Assembly: GCF_027947595.1 (NCBI RefSeq)
Contig: NZ_CP116257.1
Location: 6,446,001 to 6,510,000, forward strand
DNA length: 64,000 bases
Reading direction: 5' to 3'
From: Streptomyces lienomycini
GTDB taxonomy: Bacteria > Actinomycetota > Actinomycetes > Streptomycetales > Streptomycetaceae
Each line of letters begins with the position of its first letter. Position 1 is the stretch's first letter. Below the pieces are notes generated by a model that saw nothing but the letters and a program-made list of their open reading frames with translations, had not been told where the DNA came from and did not search any database. Shown here piece after piece: positions 18,090 through 27,800 of this stretch. The position numbers and the translations under genes are program-made.

Positions 18090-19328
18090 TCAGGCCGGGC
18101 GGCGGAAGCCGATGGTCGGGACGGCCCGGCGCAGGGGCCAGGAGCCGGGCAGGTCGTCGGGGACGAGGTCGGCCAGGAAGGCGTAGCGGCGCAGGGCCGT
18201 GGGGTCCTGGCTCTCGACGGACTGGACCTTGCGCCACCAGGTGGCGATCTCGCCCCAGCCGGGCGCCGACAGCGAGCCGCCGAACTCCTGGACGGACAGG
18301 GCCGCGGTCAGGCCGGCGAAGGCGAGCCGGTCGGCGAGCGGCCAGCCGGCCAGGGTGCCGGTGACGAAGCCCGCGACGAAGACGTCGCCCGCGCCGGTCG
18401 GGTCGAGGGCCGCCACCTCGATGGCCGGGACCTCGGCGCTCTCCCCTGTGCGCCGGTCCACCGCGTAGGCGCCGTCCGCGCCGAGGGTGACCACGGCGAG
18501 CGGCACGTGCTCGGTCAGGGCGTGCGCGGCGGCGCGCGGGCAGGTGGCGCCGGTGTAGCGCATGGCTTCCTCCGCGTTGGGCAGGAACGCCTCGCAGTGC
18601 GCGAGGTCGGGCAGCCCGGCCAGGTCCCAGGCGCCGGTGTCGTCCCAGCCGACGTCGGCGAAGACGCGGGTGCCGCGGGAGGCGGCCTGGGCGATCCAGG
18701 GGGCGCGGACGCCGGGCGTGAGGGAGGCGACGGCGGCACGCGCGCGGGGCGGGCAGTCGGGGGACGGCTCCTCCGGCGGTGGCTCGTGGCCGTGGGAGAC
18801 CATCGTGCGTTCCCCCTCGTACGCCATGGAGACCGTCACCGGGGAGTGCCAGCCGGGGACGGTGCGGGACGGGGACAGGTCGATGCCCTCGCCCTGGGCG
18901 AGCGCGTCCCAGCAGTAGTCGCCGTAGTGGTCGTCGCCGAACGCGGCGGCCAGCGAGGTGCGCAGGCCGAGGCGGGCCAGCGCGGTCGCCATGTTCGCCA
19001 CGCCGCCCGGGCTGGACCCCATGCCGCGGGCCCAGGACTCGGTTCCGCGCACCGGGGCGGAGTCGAGCCCGGTGAAGACGACGTCGAGGAAGACGGTGCC
19101 CGTCAGGTACACGTCCCAGGGCGGGTCCTGCGGGGCGCGCAGGGCGGCGAGGGGGTCGACCTCGGGTCTGCGGTGCGATCCCTGGCCCTGGGCGTGGCGG
19201 TGTGTTCTCTCGTCGGCCGGCATGACGGGCATGGCGGGCACGTCGGAGGCGTCGGAGACGTCGGGCAGGTCGGACGTGGCGGGCACGTCGGACGTGGTGG
19301 ACACAGTGGACACGGTGAACGCTGTCAC
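18090..19328 (-). CDS. PfkB-family carbohydrate kinase
   Basis: A 412-residue protein. The first 70 or so residues are low complexity with repeated TSDVP/DVSDASDVP units; the kinase domain follows (VYLTGTVFLDVVF). The GG signature GGVANMATALARLG and the catalytic motif DPTGAGDVFVAGFVTG (Asp base near residue 320) mark the ribokinase/PfkB fold. It phosphorylates a sugar or related alcohol with ATP. GTG 19328 is supported by AGGGAG seven bases upstream. It follows the glucarate-dehydratase-like gene by 81 bases on the same strand, so a role in sugar-acid breakdown is plausible. The substrate is unknown. Confidence 0.87.
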   Translation of the reverse strand: MTAFTVSTVSTTSDVPATSDLPDVSDASDVPAMPVMPADERTHRHAQGQGSHRRPEVDPLAALRAPQDPPWDVYLTGTVFLDVVFTGLDSAPVRGTESWARGMGSSPGGVANMATALARLGLRTSLAAAFGDDHYGDYCWDALAQGEGIDLSPSRTVPGWHSPVTVSMAYEGERTMVSHGHEPPPEEPSPDCPPRARAAVASLTPGVRAPWIAQAASRGTRVFADVGWDDTGAWDLAGLPDLAHCEAFLPNAEEAMRYTGATCPRAAAHALTEHVPLAVVTLGADGAYAVDRRTGESAEVPAIEVAALDPTGAGDVFVAGFVTGTLAGWPLADRLAFAGLTAALSVQEFGGSLSAPGWGEIATWWRKVQSVESQDPTALRRYAFLADLVPDDLPGSWPLRRAVPTIGFRRPA

Positions 19329-19409
19329 GGTGCGCTCCCTGGCATGGTGCGGATCAGGCCAGTGTGCACCAAGCCGCCGACAACGCTGCGCAGGATCCGG
19401 GACCGTCGG

Positions 19410-20705
19410 TCACCAGCGCGGTACGGGCGGGGTGGCCCAGTGCGGGTCGGCGACCCGCATCGCGGCGGCGTCGTCGCGGTCGCGCAGGGTGCCGTCGTCG
19501 TCGAGCCATCGCCGGTGGAGGAACGCCAGCCGGTCGCGGTCGAGTTCGACGCCGAGGCCGGGGGCGTCGGAGACGGCGACCTTGCCGCCGTCGAAGGTGA
19601 GCCGTTCGGTGAGCACGTCCTCGGACTGCCAGGGGTAGTGGGAGTCGCAGGCGTGGTGGAGGTTCGGGACGGTGGCCGCGACGTGGGTCATGGCGGCGAG
19701 GCTGATGCCCAGGTGGGTGTTGGAGTGCATGGACACCCCGACGCCGAAGGTCTGGCAGACGGCGGCGAGTCGCCGGGTGTTGTGCAGCCCGCCCCAGTAG
19801 TGGTGGTCGCAGAGCACGACCTGGACGGCGCCCGTGCCGAACGCCTCCGGTATCTCGGCGAACGTCGTCACGCACATGTTGGTCGCGAGGGGCACCCCGG
19901 TCCGCGCGGCGACCTCGGCCATGGCCGGGGTGCCGAGGGCGGGGTCCTCCAGGTACTCCAGGACGTCCCCGAGTTCGGCGGCGACCTTCAGCGAGGTCTC
20001 CACGGACCAGGCGCCGTTGGGGTCCAGGCGCAGCGGGTGGCCGGGGAAGGCGTCGGCGAGGGCCCTGACGGCGGCGGTCTCCTCGTCGGGCGGGAAGACG
20101 CCGCCCTTGAGCTTGAAGGAGGTGAAGCCGTACCGCTCGGTGAAGGCGCGGGCCTGCTCGACCACGCCGGCCGGGTCGACGGCGGCACCCCAGTCGTCCT
20201 TCTCCGAGGCCACGCCCTCGGGGTGGTCGGCCCACTTGTAGAAGAGGTAGGCGCTGTACTCGACGGCGTCGCGGACCTTGCCGCCGAGCAGCGCGTGCAC
20301 GGGCAGGCCGAGTGTCCTGCCGAGGGCGTCGAGGCAGGCGACCTCGAAGGCGGAGACGACGGACAGGCGCAGTTTGTCGGCGGTCTGGACGCCGCGCAGC
20401 CCGCCGACGTCGACCCGGCCGGAGACCCGGGAGGCGTGGACGGCGACCTCGTCGGCGAGCGCGAACAGGCCGTTCACGTCACTGACCTGACGGCCCACCA
20501 GTAGGTCGGCGAGGGGGCGGGCCAGTTCGAGGTACTTGGTGTCGCCGTAGGTCTCGCCGACGCCCCGGGTCCCGTCGGCCGTCTCGACCTCGACGATCAG
20601 GCGTGGAGTGTACGGCTGGTGCACACCTTGCGTGTTCAGCAGCGGCGGGTCCGCGACCAGGATCGGTGTGAGGTGGACGGCCGTGACGGTGAGATCGGCG
20701 GGCAC
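19410..20705 (-). CDS. Enolase-superfamily sugar-acid dehydratase (glucarate-dehydratase-like)
   Basis: A 431-residue enzyme of the enolase superfamily, glucarate dehydratase group. The capping domain covers residues 1-140 and the barrel follows. Visible active-site pieces are the KxK motif in TSFKLKGG, LDPNGAW (first metal-ligand Asp and following Asn), YLEDPALG (Glu ligand region) and the catalytic His in MHSNTHLG. It probably dehydrates glucarate, idarate or a close aldarate. GTG 20705 was selected because AAGGAAAGG precedes it and the longer frame has no support. It is the first gene of a two-gene operon with the PfkB kinase and is divergent from an MFS transporter. Confidence 0.87.
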   Translation of the reverse strand: MPADLTVTAVHLTPILVADPPLLNTQGVHQPYTPRLIVEVETADGTRGVGETYGDTKYLELARPLADLLVGRQVSDVNGLFALADEVAVHASRVSGRVDVGGLRGVQTADKLRLSVVSAFEVACLDALGRTLGLPVHALLGGKVRDAVEYSAYLFYKWADHPEGVASEKDDWGAAVDPAGVVEQARAFTERYGFTSFKLKGGVFPPDEETAAVRALADAFPGHPLRLDPNGAWSVETSLKVAAELGDVLEYLEDPALGTPAMAEVAARTGVPLATNMCVTTFAEIPEAFGTGAVQVVLCDHHYWGGLHNTRRLAAVCQTFGVGVSMHSNTHLGISLAAMTHVAATVPNLHHACDSHYPWQSEDVLTERLTFDGGKVAVSDAPGLGVELDRDRLAFLHRRWLDDDGTLRDRDDAAAMRVADPHWATPPVPRW

Positions 20706-21026
20706 GGGGCACCTTTCCTTCGTCCATGTAGGGGAATGGAGGCTAGGTAAGTGAATCCGTGACGTCAATGGTTCGGTGGCGTGCACCGAGGAATCGCCGC
20801 CCCGTTCCCGCTGTCCGGGACGACGGAGCGGCTCGCCTGCACCGAGATCGGCCATCGCAGCTACCCAGCCTCGAAGCACCCAAACGGCAATGTGATCTAG
20901 ATCACACCAGCCCGCGTGTTTCCCGCCTCCCCGCGCTTGATACAAATTGCCCGCGCGGCCCTCTCGGTCGACGGTCGTCGCCCCCCTCTCCTCCCACTGT
21001 CCCTTTCGCATGCCCTGGGAACGCCC
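20706..21026. other. Divergent promoter region between dehydratase and MFS genes
   Basis: No gene is seen. The region holds two perfect palindromes: TGACGTCA at 20760-20767, just upstream of the dehydratase gene, and TGTGATCTAGATCACA at 20891-20906 midway. Both are listed or discussed separately; they are candidates for coordinating the two transcription directions. Confidence 0.6.
20891..20906. promoter_or_regulatory. Perfect 16-bp palindrome, CRP-like operator
   Basis: TGTGATCTAGATCACA is a perfect palindrome and matches the TGTGA-N6-TCACA pattern bound by CRP/FNR proteins. It also suits GntR-family repressors. It lies 120 bases before the MFS gene and 186 bases before the dehydratase gene. 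No regulator gene is adjacent. Confidence 0.55.
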
Positions 21027-22397
21027 GTGTTCGCCCCCCGCACCACCCCCTGGCCCCTCGTCGCCCTTTTCACGGCCGGGTACCTGCCTCCGTATCTGCT
21101 GCCCACCACCGTCGGCAGACTCGACACCAGCCTTCCGTTGTCCACCACACAGGCGGGCGCCGTCGGCAGCGCGCTGCTGCTGAGTTCGGCGTCCGCGGGC
21201 TTCCTGCTGGCCTCCCGGGTGCAGCGGGCCGGCGCCCGGACGCTGGCCCGGTTCGGGCTCGCGCTGGCCGTCCTCGGCTACGGCGCCGCCGCGCTGACCA
21301 CCGCCGTTCCGGCCGTCGTCGTCGGCGCGGTGGTGGGCGGTTTCGGGTCGGGGACGGCCACGACGGTCGCCGCGACCCGGATCGCCGCGGAGAGGGATCC
21401 GCACCGGGCCTCCACGCTGGGCCTGCTGAGCGTCTCCGCGCTGGCCGGCGTGGTGTATCTGACGGTGCCGCACCTCGGCCGGGGGCACGGGCTGCCGCTG
21501 GCCGCGATCGCCCTGACCGCGTTGGCGGTGTGGCCGCTGGCCGGCCGCCTGCCGGGCGCGGCGACCGACTGCCCCGCCGAGCCCGGGGCCGACGGCATCG
21601 CGGGCGCCGACGGAACCGGCGTCCCGCTCCCCCGCCGCCGCTCGGGGCTGGTCCTCGCCGTCACCGTGCTGTGCTGGTCCCTCGCGCAGAACTCCCTGTG
21701 GGGCGTCAGCGGCCGGATCGGACTGACGCAGGCCGGTCTGGGCGACGCCGCCCTCGGCGTCGTGTTCGCCGTCGCGCTGGGCGCGGGCCTGGTGGGTGTG
21801 CTGGTGGCGGGTGCGCTCGGGCCGCGGCTGGGGCGGGCGATGCCTGTCGGCGCCGGCACGGTGCTCATCGCGGGCTGCATCGCGGTGAGCGCGTCCGCGA
21901 CCACCCCGACGGCCTTCGCGGCCGGCGAGATCGCCTGGAACACCTTCTACCCGGTCGTGCTGTCGTACCTGATCGGCCTCGCCGCCTCGCTGGACCCGCG
22001 CGGCCGGTGGGCGGTGCTCGTCGGCTCGGCGTCCTCGCTGGGCACGGCGGCCGGGCCGCTGACCGGCAGTGTGCTGTCGGCGCAGGCCGGTTACGCGGGC
22101 ATGGGGCTGGTCCTGGCCGCCGGGCTGCTGCTGGTCGCCGCGCCGATGACCGCCGTCGCCCTGCACACCGGCGGGCGTCCGCTGCTGCCCGGCGCGATCC
22201 GCCGCCGCGGAGGCACCCCGGCCGCGCTGGTCGCCGCCGCCACGGGCACGCCGAGCGGTGCGGTGCCGGAGGTCGGCGCCGTGGAGCAGCCGGTCGTGGA
22301 GATCGACGTGGCGGCTCCCGCCCTGGCCGTCCAGGGCGCCTACGACACGGCGGGACCCCGGCAGGCGGCGGCCGCGCCGGGGCCCGGGACGGGCTGA
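21027..22397 (+). CDS. MFS transporter
   Basis: A 456-residue protein with about twelve hydrophobic segments, the first being PLVALFTAGYLPPYLLPTTVG. The sequence RVQRAGARTLARFG after helix 2 sits where the MFS loop 2-3 motif is expected. A cytoplasmic loop of about 40 residues rich in Gly and Asp splits the two halves, and the last 70 residues are a non-membrane tail. GTG 21027 is preceded by GGGA. Substrate unknown. Being divergent from the dehydratase-kinase pair across a shared promoter region, it may import the sugar acid, but exporters of this family look alike. Confidence 0.85.
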   Translation: MFAPRTTPWPLVALFTAGYLPPYLLPTTVGRLDTSLPLSTTQAGAVGSALLLSSASAGFLLASRVQRAGARTLARFGLALAVLGYGAAALTTAVPAVVVGAVVGGFGSGTATTVAATRIAAERDPHRASTLGLLSVSALAGVVYLTVPHLGRGHGLPLAAIALTALAVWPLAGRLPGAATDCPAEPGADGIAGADGTGVPLPRRRSGLVLAVTVLCWSLAQNSLWGVSGRIGLTQAGLGDAALGVVFAVALGAGLVGVLVAGALGPRLGRAMPVGAGTVLIAGCIAVSASATTPTAFAAGEIAWNTFYPVVLSYLIGLAASLDPRGRWAVLVGSASSLGTAAGPLTGSVLSAQAGYAGMGLVLAAGLLLVAAPMTAVALHTGGRPLLPGAIRRRGGTPAALVAAATGTPSGAVPEVGAVEQPVVEIDVAAPALAVQGAYDTAGPRQAAAAPGPGTG

Positions 22398-22404
22398 GTC
22401 GCAC

Positions 22405-22452
22405 GGCGTGGCGAGTCCTCCGGCGTGGCGAGTCCCATGGCGTGGCGAGTCC
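22405..22452. repeat. Three tandem 14-bp repeats
   Basis: GGCGTGGCGAGTCC occurs three times exactly (22405, 22422, 22439) with a period of 17 bases, directly after the MFS stop. It lies between convergent genes. It may be a slippage product; no function is evident. Confidence 0.8.
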
Positions 22453-22485
22453 GACGCCGTGCCTTGGACCGCGCCGTGCGGCGTC

Positions 22486-23484
22486 CTACGCCGTCGGGAA
22501 CTCGTACGCCTCGACGTCCGCGAGGTACCGGGCCCGCAGTTCCTCGTCGTCCTCCAGGAAGGAGGCGAGGAAGGAGTTGCGGGCCAGGTCCCGCAGCCGC
22601 TCCTCGGTCAGTCCGAGGGCCTGGCGCACGGCGTCGAAGTTGTCGCCGGCGTAGCCGCCGAAGTAGGCGGGGTCGTCGGAGTTGACCGTGCACACGAGGC
22701 CGGCGTCGAGCATCGCGGGCAGCGGGTGGTCGGCGAGGGTGTCGACCGTGCGCAGCCGCACGTTGGACAGCGGGCACAGGGTGAGCGGGACGCGCTCGCG
22801 CACCAGCCGCTCGACCAGCGCCGGGTCCTCCACCGAGCGCAGCCCGTGGTCGATCCGCTCGACGCCGAGGACGTCGAGGGCCTCGACGACGTACTCCGGC
22901 GGCCCCTCCTCGCCCGCGTGCGCGACCCGGCGCAGTCCGAGGGCGGCGGCGGCCTCGTAGACCTCGCGGAACTTGACCGGCGGGTGGCCGACCTCGGCGG
23001 AGTCCAGGCCGACGCCGGTGATGCGGTCCAGGTAGGGCTTCGCGGCGTCCAGGGTCTCCCGCGCCGACTCGGCGGACTCGTCGCGCAGGAAGCAGAGGAT
23101 CAGCCGGGTGGAGACGCCGTGGTTCTCGCGGCTGCTGCCGAGCGCCCGCCACAGCCCCTCCACGACCGTGCCCATCTCCACGCCCCGGGCGAGGTGGGCC
23201 TGCGGGTCGAAGAAGATCTCGGCGTGCCGGACGCCCTGGGCCGCGGCGCGGGCGAGGTAGGCGTTGGCCAGGTCCTCGAAGTCCCGCTCGGTCCGCAGGA
23301 CGGCCATCAGTTCGTAGTACAGGTTCAGGAAGGACTGGAGGTCCGCGAAGCGGTACGCCTCGCGCAGGGCGTCCTCGTCCGCGTACGGCAGGGACACGCC
23401 GTTGCGGGCGGCGAGCGCGAAGGCCAGCTCCGGTTCCAGGGTGCCTTCGATGTGGAGGTGCAGTTCAGCTTTGGGCAGGGGCAT
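22486..23484 (-). CDS. Adenine deaminase (adenosine-deaminase-like family)
   Basis: A 332-residue zinc hydrolase. Zinc ligands are His9 and His11 in ELHLHIEG, His in RRVAHAGEEGPP and Asp in NSDDPAYFGGY; the Glu of HAGEEGPP is the proton donor. The strings VGLDSAEVGHPPVKF and HAGEEGPPEYV, and its short length, fit the bacterial adenine deaminase (Aah1/PA0148-like) branch better than true adenosine deaminase. It would convert adenine to hypoxanthine for purine salvage. Its start is 20 bases after the RNase Z stop on the same strand, so the two may be cotranscribed. Substrate assignment is by pattern memory. Confidence 0.88.
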   Translation of the reverse strand: MPLPKAELHLHIEGTLEPELAFALAARNGVSLPYADEDALREAYRFADLQSFLNLYYELMAVLRTERDFEDLANAYLARAAAQGVRHAEIFFDPQAHLARGVEMGTVVEGLWRALGSSRENHGVSTRLILCFLRDESAESARETLDAAKPYLDRITGVGLDSAEVGHPPVKFREVYEAAAALGLRRVAHAGEEGPPEYVVEALDVLGVERIDHGLRSVEDPALVERLVRERVPLTLCPLSNVRLRTVDTLADHPLPAMLDAGLVCTVNSDDPAYFGGYAGDNFDAVRQALGLTEERLRDLARNSFLASFLEDDEELRARYLADVEAYEFPTA

Positions 23485-23504
23485 CAGAGCATCGTACGGC
23501 CGTT

Positions 23505-24410
23505 CTACCGGCGTTTCGGAACCGGGACGCGGGTGAGGTCGCGGGCGACGGTCAGCTCGCCCGCGTAACCGGCCGCGCGTGCCTGCCGTTCGAACTCCTC
23601 GGGGTCCGGGTAGCGCTGGCTGAAGTGGGTGAGCACCAGGTGCCGTACGCCAGCGTCCCGGGCCACGCGGGCGGCCTGCCCGGCGGTGAGGTGGCCGTGG
23701 TCGGTGGCGAGGGTCTCGTCCTCGTCGAGGAAGGTCGACTCGATGACGAGCAGGTCCGAGCCCTCGGCGAGCGCGTGCACGCCCTCGCAGAGCCGGGTGT
23801 CCATGACGAACGCGAACCGCTGGCCTCGGCGGACCTCGCTGACCTCGTCGAGCGGGACGCCGTGCAGCGAGCCCTCCCGCTGGATGCGGCCCACGTCGGG
23901 GCCCTTGATGCCGTGCGCGGCGAGGCGGTCGGGCAGCATGCGGCGGCCGTCGGGCTCGGTGAGCCGGTAGCCGTACGACTCGACGGGGTGGGACAGCCTG
24001 CGGGCGTCCAGGGTGTAGGCGGGGGTGACGGCGAGGGGGCCGTCCGAGTCGACCGGGGCCTCGGTGAGGGCGACGGTCTCGCGGTAGGCGGTGGCGTACC
24101 GCAGGCGTTCGAAGAAGCGATGCCCGGAGCGCGGGTAGTGGGCGGTGATCTCGTGCGGGACCCGGTCGAGGTTGATGCGCTGGATGACACCGGCGAGGCC
24201 CAGGCTGTGGTCGCCGTGGAAGTGTGTGACGCAGATCCGGTTCAGGTCGTGGGCGGCGGCCCCGGCGCGCAGCATCTGCCGCTGCGTGCCCTCGCCGGGG
24301 TCGAACAGGATGCCCTCGCCGTCCCAGCGGAGCAGGTAGCCGTTGTGGTTGCGGTGCCGGGTGGGGACCTGGCTGGCGGTGCCGAGGACGACGAGTTCGC
24401 GTGCGGACAT
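23505..24410 (-). CDS. rnz: Ribonuclease Z
   Basis: A 301-residue metallo-beta-lactamase-fold endonuclease that cuts the 3' trailer from tRNA precursors lacking an encoded CCA. The metal site THFHGDH holds His63, His65, Asp67 and His68; ESTFLDED and VLTHFSQRY supply further conserved positions. Length is typical for the short RNase Z form. The upstream HIT gene ends 41 bases before it on the same strand. The two tRNA-Ala genes in this window do lack an encoded CCA, consistent with a need for this enzyme. Confidence 0.94.
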   Translation of the reverse strand: MSARELVVLGTASQVPTRHRNHNGYLLRWDGEGILFDPGEGTQRQMLRAGAAAHDLNRICVTHFHGDHSLGLAGVIQRINLDRVPHEITAHYPRSGHRFFERLRYATAYRETVALTEAPVDSDGPLAVTPAYTLDARRLSHPVESYGYRLTEPDGRRMLPDRLAAHGIKGPDVGRIQREGSLHGVPLDEVSEVRRGQRFAFVMDTRLCEGVHALAEGSDLLVIESTFLDEDETLATDHGHLTAGQAARVARDAGVRHLVLTHFSQRYPDPEEFERQARAAGYAGELTVARDLTRVPVPKRR

Positions 24411-24451
24411 CGTGGGTGGTCCGGTCTGGTCGGGTCTGTGGTCCGGTCAGG

Positions 24452-24805
24452 CTATCCGGGGGGCCATTCGAGGCCGCGGCCGCCGAGCACGTGGGCGTGC
24501 GCGTGCCAGACGGTCTGTCCCGCGCCGGTGCCGGTGTTGAAGACGGTGCGGTAGCTGTCCAGCTTCTCCTCGTCGGCGACGGCCCGGGTCTCGCGCAGGA
24601 CGTCGGCGGCGAGCTGCGGGGCGTCGGCGGCCAGGGCTGCGGCGTCCTGGTGGTGGGCCTTGGGGATCACCAGGACGTGGGTGGGCGCCTGGGGGTTTAT
24701 GTCCCGGAACGCGACGGTGGTGTCGGTCTCGCGGACGATCGTCGCCGGGATCTGGCCCGCGACGATCTTGCAGAACAGGCAGTCGTCCTGTGGCTCGCCT
24801 GTCAT
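24452..24805 (-). CDS. HIT-family nucleotide hydrolase
   Basis: A 117-residue histidine-triad protein. The triad is at His101, His103 and His105 (WHAHAHVLGG), and Cys9/Cys12 form the zinc pair seen in many HINT proteins (CLFCKIV). HINT enzymes cleave AMP from amines such as AMP-lysine. The small side chains between the histidines (Ala instead of the more usual Leu or Val) are a mild oddity. It lies between the tricorn protease gene and rnz on the same strand. Confidence 0.93.
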   Translation of the reverse strand: MTGEPQDDCLFCKIVAGQIPATIVRETDTTVAFRDINPQAPTHVLVIPKAHHQDAAALAADAPQLAADVLRETRAVADEEKLDSYRTVFNTGTGAGQTVWHAHAHVLGGRGLEWPPG

Positions 24806-24880
24806 GGGGGCGGCTCCTTACGGTGGTGATCTTCTCCGGGCATCGTATCCGCCGCCCCGCGGCAGGCGGCCGCTGCGCGG

Positions 24881-27800
24881 TCAGGGCAGCGTGGGCGGTG
24901 TCTTCGCCGGGGTCTCCTCCAGTGCCGCCAGCGCGAGCGCGATCGCCTCGTCCAACTGGGGGTCGCGGCCCGCCGCGTGGTCCTGCGGGCGCTGCGGCAC
25001 CTCCACGTCCGGGTCGACGCCGTGGTTCTCCACGCCCCAGCCGTACCCCTCCAGCCAGAACGCGTACTTCGGCTGCGTGATCAGGGTGCCGTCCACCAGT
25101 CGGTAGCGGCTGTCGATGCCGATGACTCCGCCCCAGGTGCGGACGCCGACGACCGGGCCGATACCCAGCGCCTTGATCGCAGCGTTGACGATGTCGCCGT
25201 CCGAGCCGGAGAACTCGTTGGCGACGGCGACGACCGGCCCGCGGGGCGCGTCCAGCGGATAGCTGGTCGGCCGCATGCCGCGCGGCAGGTCCCAGCCGAC
25301 GATGCGCCGGGCCAGCTTCTCCACGACCAGTTGGGAGGTGTGGCCGCCGCGGTTCTCGCGGACGTCGACGACCAGGCCCTCCCCGGCGACCTCGACGCGC
25401 AGGTCGCGGTGGATCTGGGCCCAGCCCGGGGCCTGCATGTCCGGGACGTGGAGGTAGCCGAGCCGGCCGCCGGACTTCTCGTGGACGTAGGCGCGGCGGT
25501 CGGCGACCCAGGCGTGGTAGCGCAGCGGCTCCTCGTCGGCGAGCGGGACGACGACGGCGTGCCGCACCTCGCCGCCGCCGGACGGGGAGACGGTCAGCTC
25601 GACCGGCTTGCCCGCCGTGCCGACGAGCAGCGGGCCGGGACCGGTGACCGGGTCCACGGCCTGTCCCGCCACCGCGACGATCGCGTCCCCGGAGCGCACG
25701 GCGACACCGGGCGCGGCGAGCGGGGAGCGGGCGTCGGGGTCGGAGGTCTCCGAGGGCAGCACCCGGTCGATGCGCCAGGCGCCGTCCTCGTGGCGGGAGA
25801 GGTCGGCGCCGAGCAGGCCCTGCCGGGCGCCGGAGCCGTGGCCGCCGCGCGGGGTGACGTAGGCGTGCGAGGTGCCGAGTTCGCCGTGCACCTCCCACAG
25901 CAGGTCGACCAGGTCGTCGTGGGTGGCGACGCGGTCCAGGACGGGCCGGTAGCGGTCCAGGACGCCGTCCCAGTCGACGCCGTTCATGTCGGCCCGCCAG
26001 TAGTGGTCGCGCATGATGCGGCCGGTCTCGTCGAACATCTGCCGCCACTCGGCGGCCGGTTCGACGGTCTGCCGGACCCGGCCCAGGTCGACACTGATGT
26101 TGGTGTCGCTGTCCTCGTCGCCGGAGGCCCGCCGGTCGCTGGGTACGACCTTGAGCCGCCCGTCGGTCCACAGCAGGACCCGCTTGCCGTCGCCGCTGAC
26201 CTCGAAGTGGTCGGCGTCGCCCGCGAGGTGCTCGACGCGCTGCTGGGCGAGGTCGTACCGCTCCAGCTCGGTGTTGGGGTCCGGGTCCTCCGGGTTGGCG
26301 CGGGAGGCGCCGAGGACGCCGGTGAGGGGGTGGCGCAGCCACAGGACGCCGTCCTTGGCGGCGCGCAGCCGGGAGTAGCGGGCGGCCTCGACCGGGAAGG
26401 GCACGATGCGGTCGGCGAGGCCCTCGATGTCGATCCGGGTGGTGGGGGTGCCCTCGCTGTCGGGGGTCTCCTCGCGGTCCGGCGTCTCGAACGGGCGGCC
26501 GTGGCGCTGCGGGCCGAAGGGCGAGGGGGTGGTCGCGGCGAGGGTGATCAGGTAGGGCCGGGCGCCCTCGACGAAGGCGAGGTCGAAGACGTGCTCGTCG
26601 TAGACCGGGTCGAAGGAGCGGGTGGAGAGGAAGGCGAGGTGCTTGCCGTCCAGGGTGAAGGCCGGGGAGTAGTCCTTGAAACGCAGCGGCGTCGCCTCGC
26701 TCACCGACAGGTCGGTGGTGTTGGCGAGCTTGAGCTGGCGCAGCGGGTCCGGGCCGGGGTGGGACCAGGCGAGCCAGGAGGAGTCGGGCGAGAAGACCAG
26801 GCCGGACGCGTCGCCGTCCTCGCTGCGGTCGACCTCGCGGACCTCGCCGCTCTCCCGCTCGACGAGCAGGACCCGCCCGTCGTGCGAGGCGACGGCGACG
26901 CGGCTGCCGTCGGGGGCCACGGCGAGGTGCAGCACGCGGCCGAGCTGCCCGGCGGCCAGGCGGCGTGCGGTGGCGCCGGGGGCGAGTCCGGTGGCGGGCG
27001 CGAACTCCAGGGCGTCGTCGCCCTCGGCGTCCGTCACCCACACCACCCATTCCTCGCCGTCGGCGCGGAAGGTGCGCGGCAGCCGGGTGCGTACGCCCGG
27101 GGTGGCCGCCAGCGCGCGGGCGGGTCCGGAGCGGTGGGTGACCCAGTGCACGCCGCCGCGTACGGCGACGGCGCTGCCGCGCGCGGTGTGGTCGGGGGAC
27201 GCGGAGCCGAACCAGCGGGCGGCGTTGACCGGGTACGACTGGAGGTCGACACGGGCGCCGCCGAGCCGGATGTCCAGGCGGCGCGGTTCGGCGCCGTCGA
27301 GGTCGTCCAGGGTCCACAGCTCACCCGCGGACGCGTAGACGACGCGGCTGCCGTCGGTGGCGGCGTGCCGGGCGTAGAACCCGTCGACCGGTGTGTGCCG
27401 GCGCAGGTCGGAGCCGTCGGCGAGGGACGAGTAGAGGGCGCCGGTGCCCTCGTGGTCGGAGAGGAACGCGATCCGGTCGCCGACCCAGAAGGGGTACTCG
27501 ACGTTGCCGTCGAGGTCGGCGTGCAGGCGGACGAACTCGCCGTCGTCCTCGCCGTCGATCCACAGCTTGCCCGCGGTGCCGCCCCGGTAGCGCTTCCACC
27601 AGGCGGCCTCGCGGCCCATCGGCGCGGAGAGGAGCACGGTGTGCGGGCCGTGGGCGACGTCACCCACGGGCCCGTACGGCAGGGTGGTGGCCGGTCCCCC
27701 GTCGAGCGGGACGGCGCGGGCCCAGCTGCGGCGCAGGCTGGCCTGGCCGTGGGTGCTCAGGGCGAGGACGCGGCCCTCGGCGGTCCAGCCGCGCACCTGG

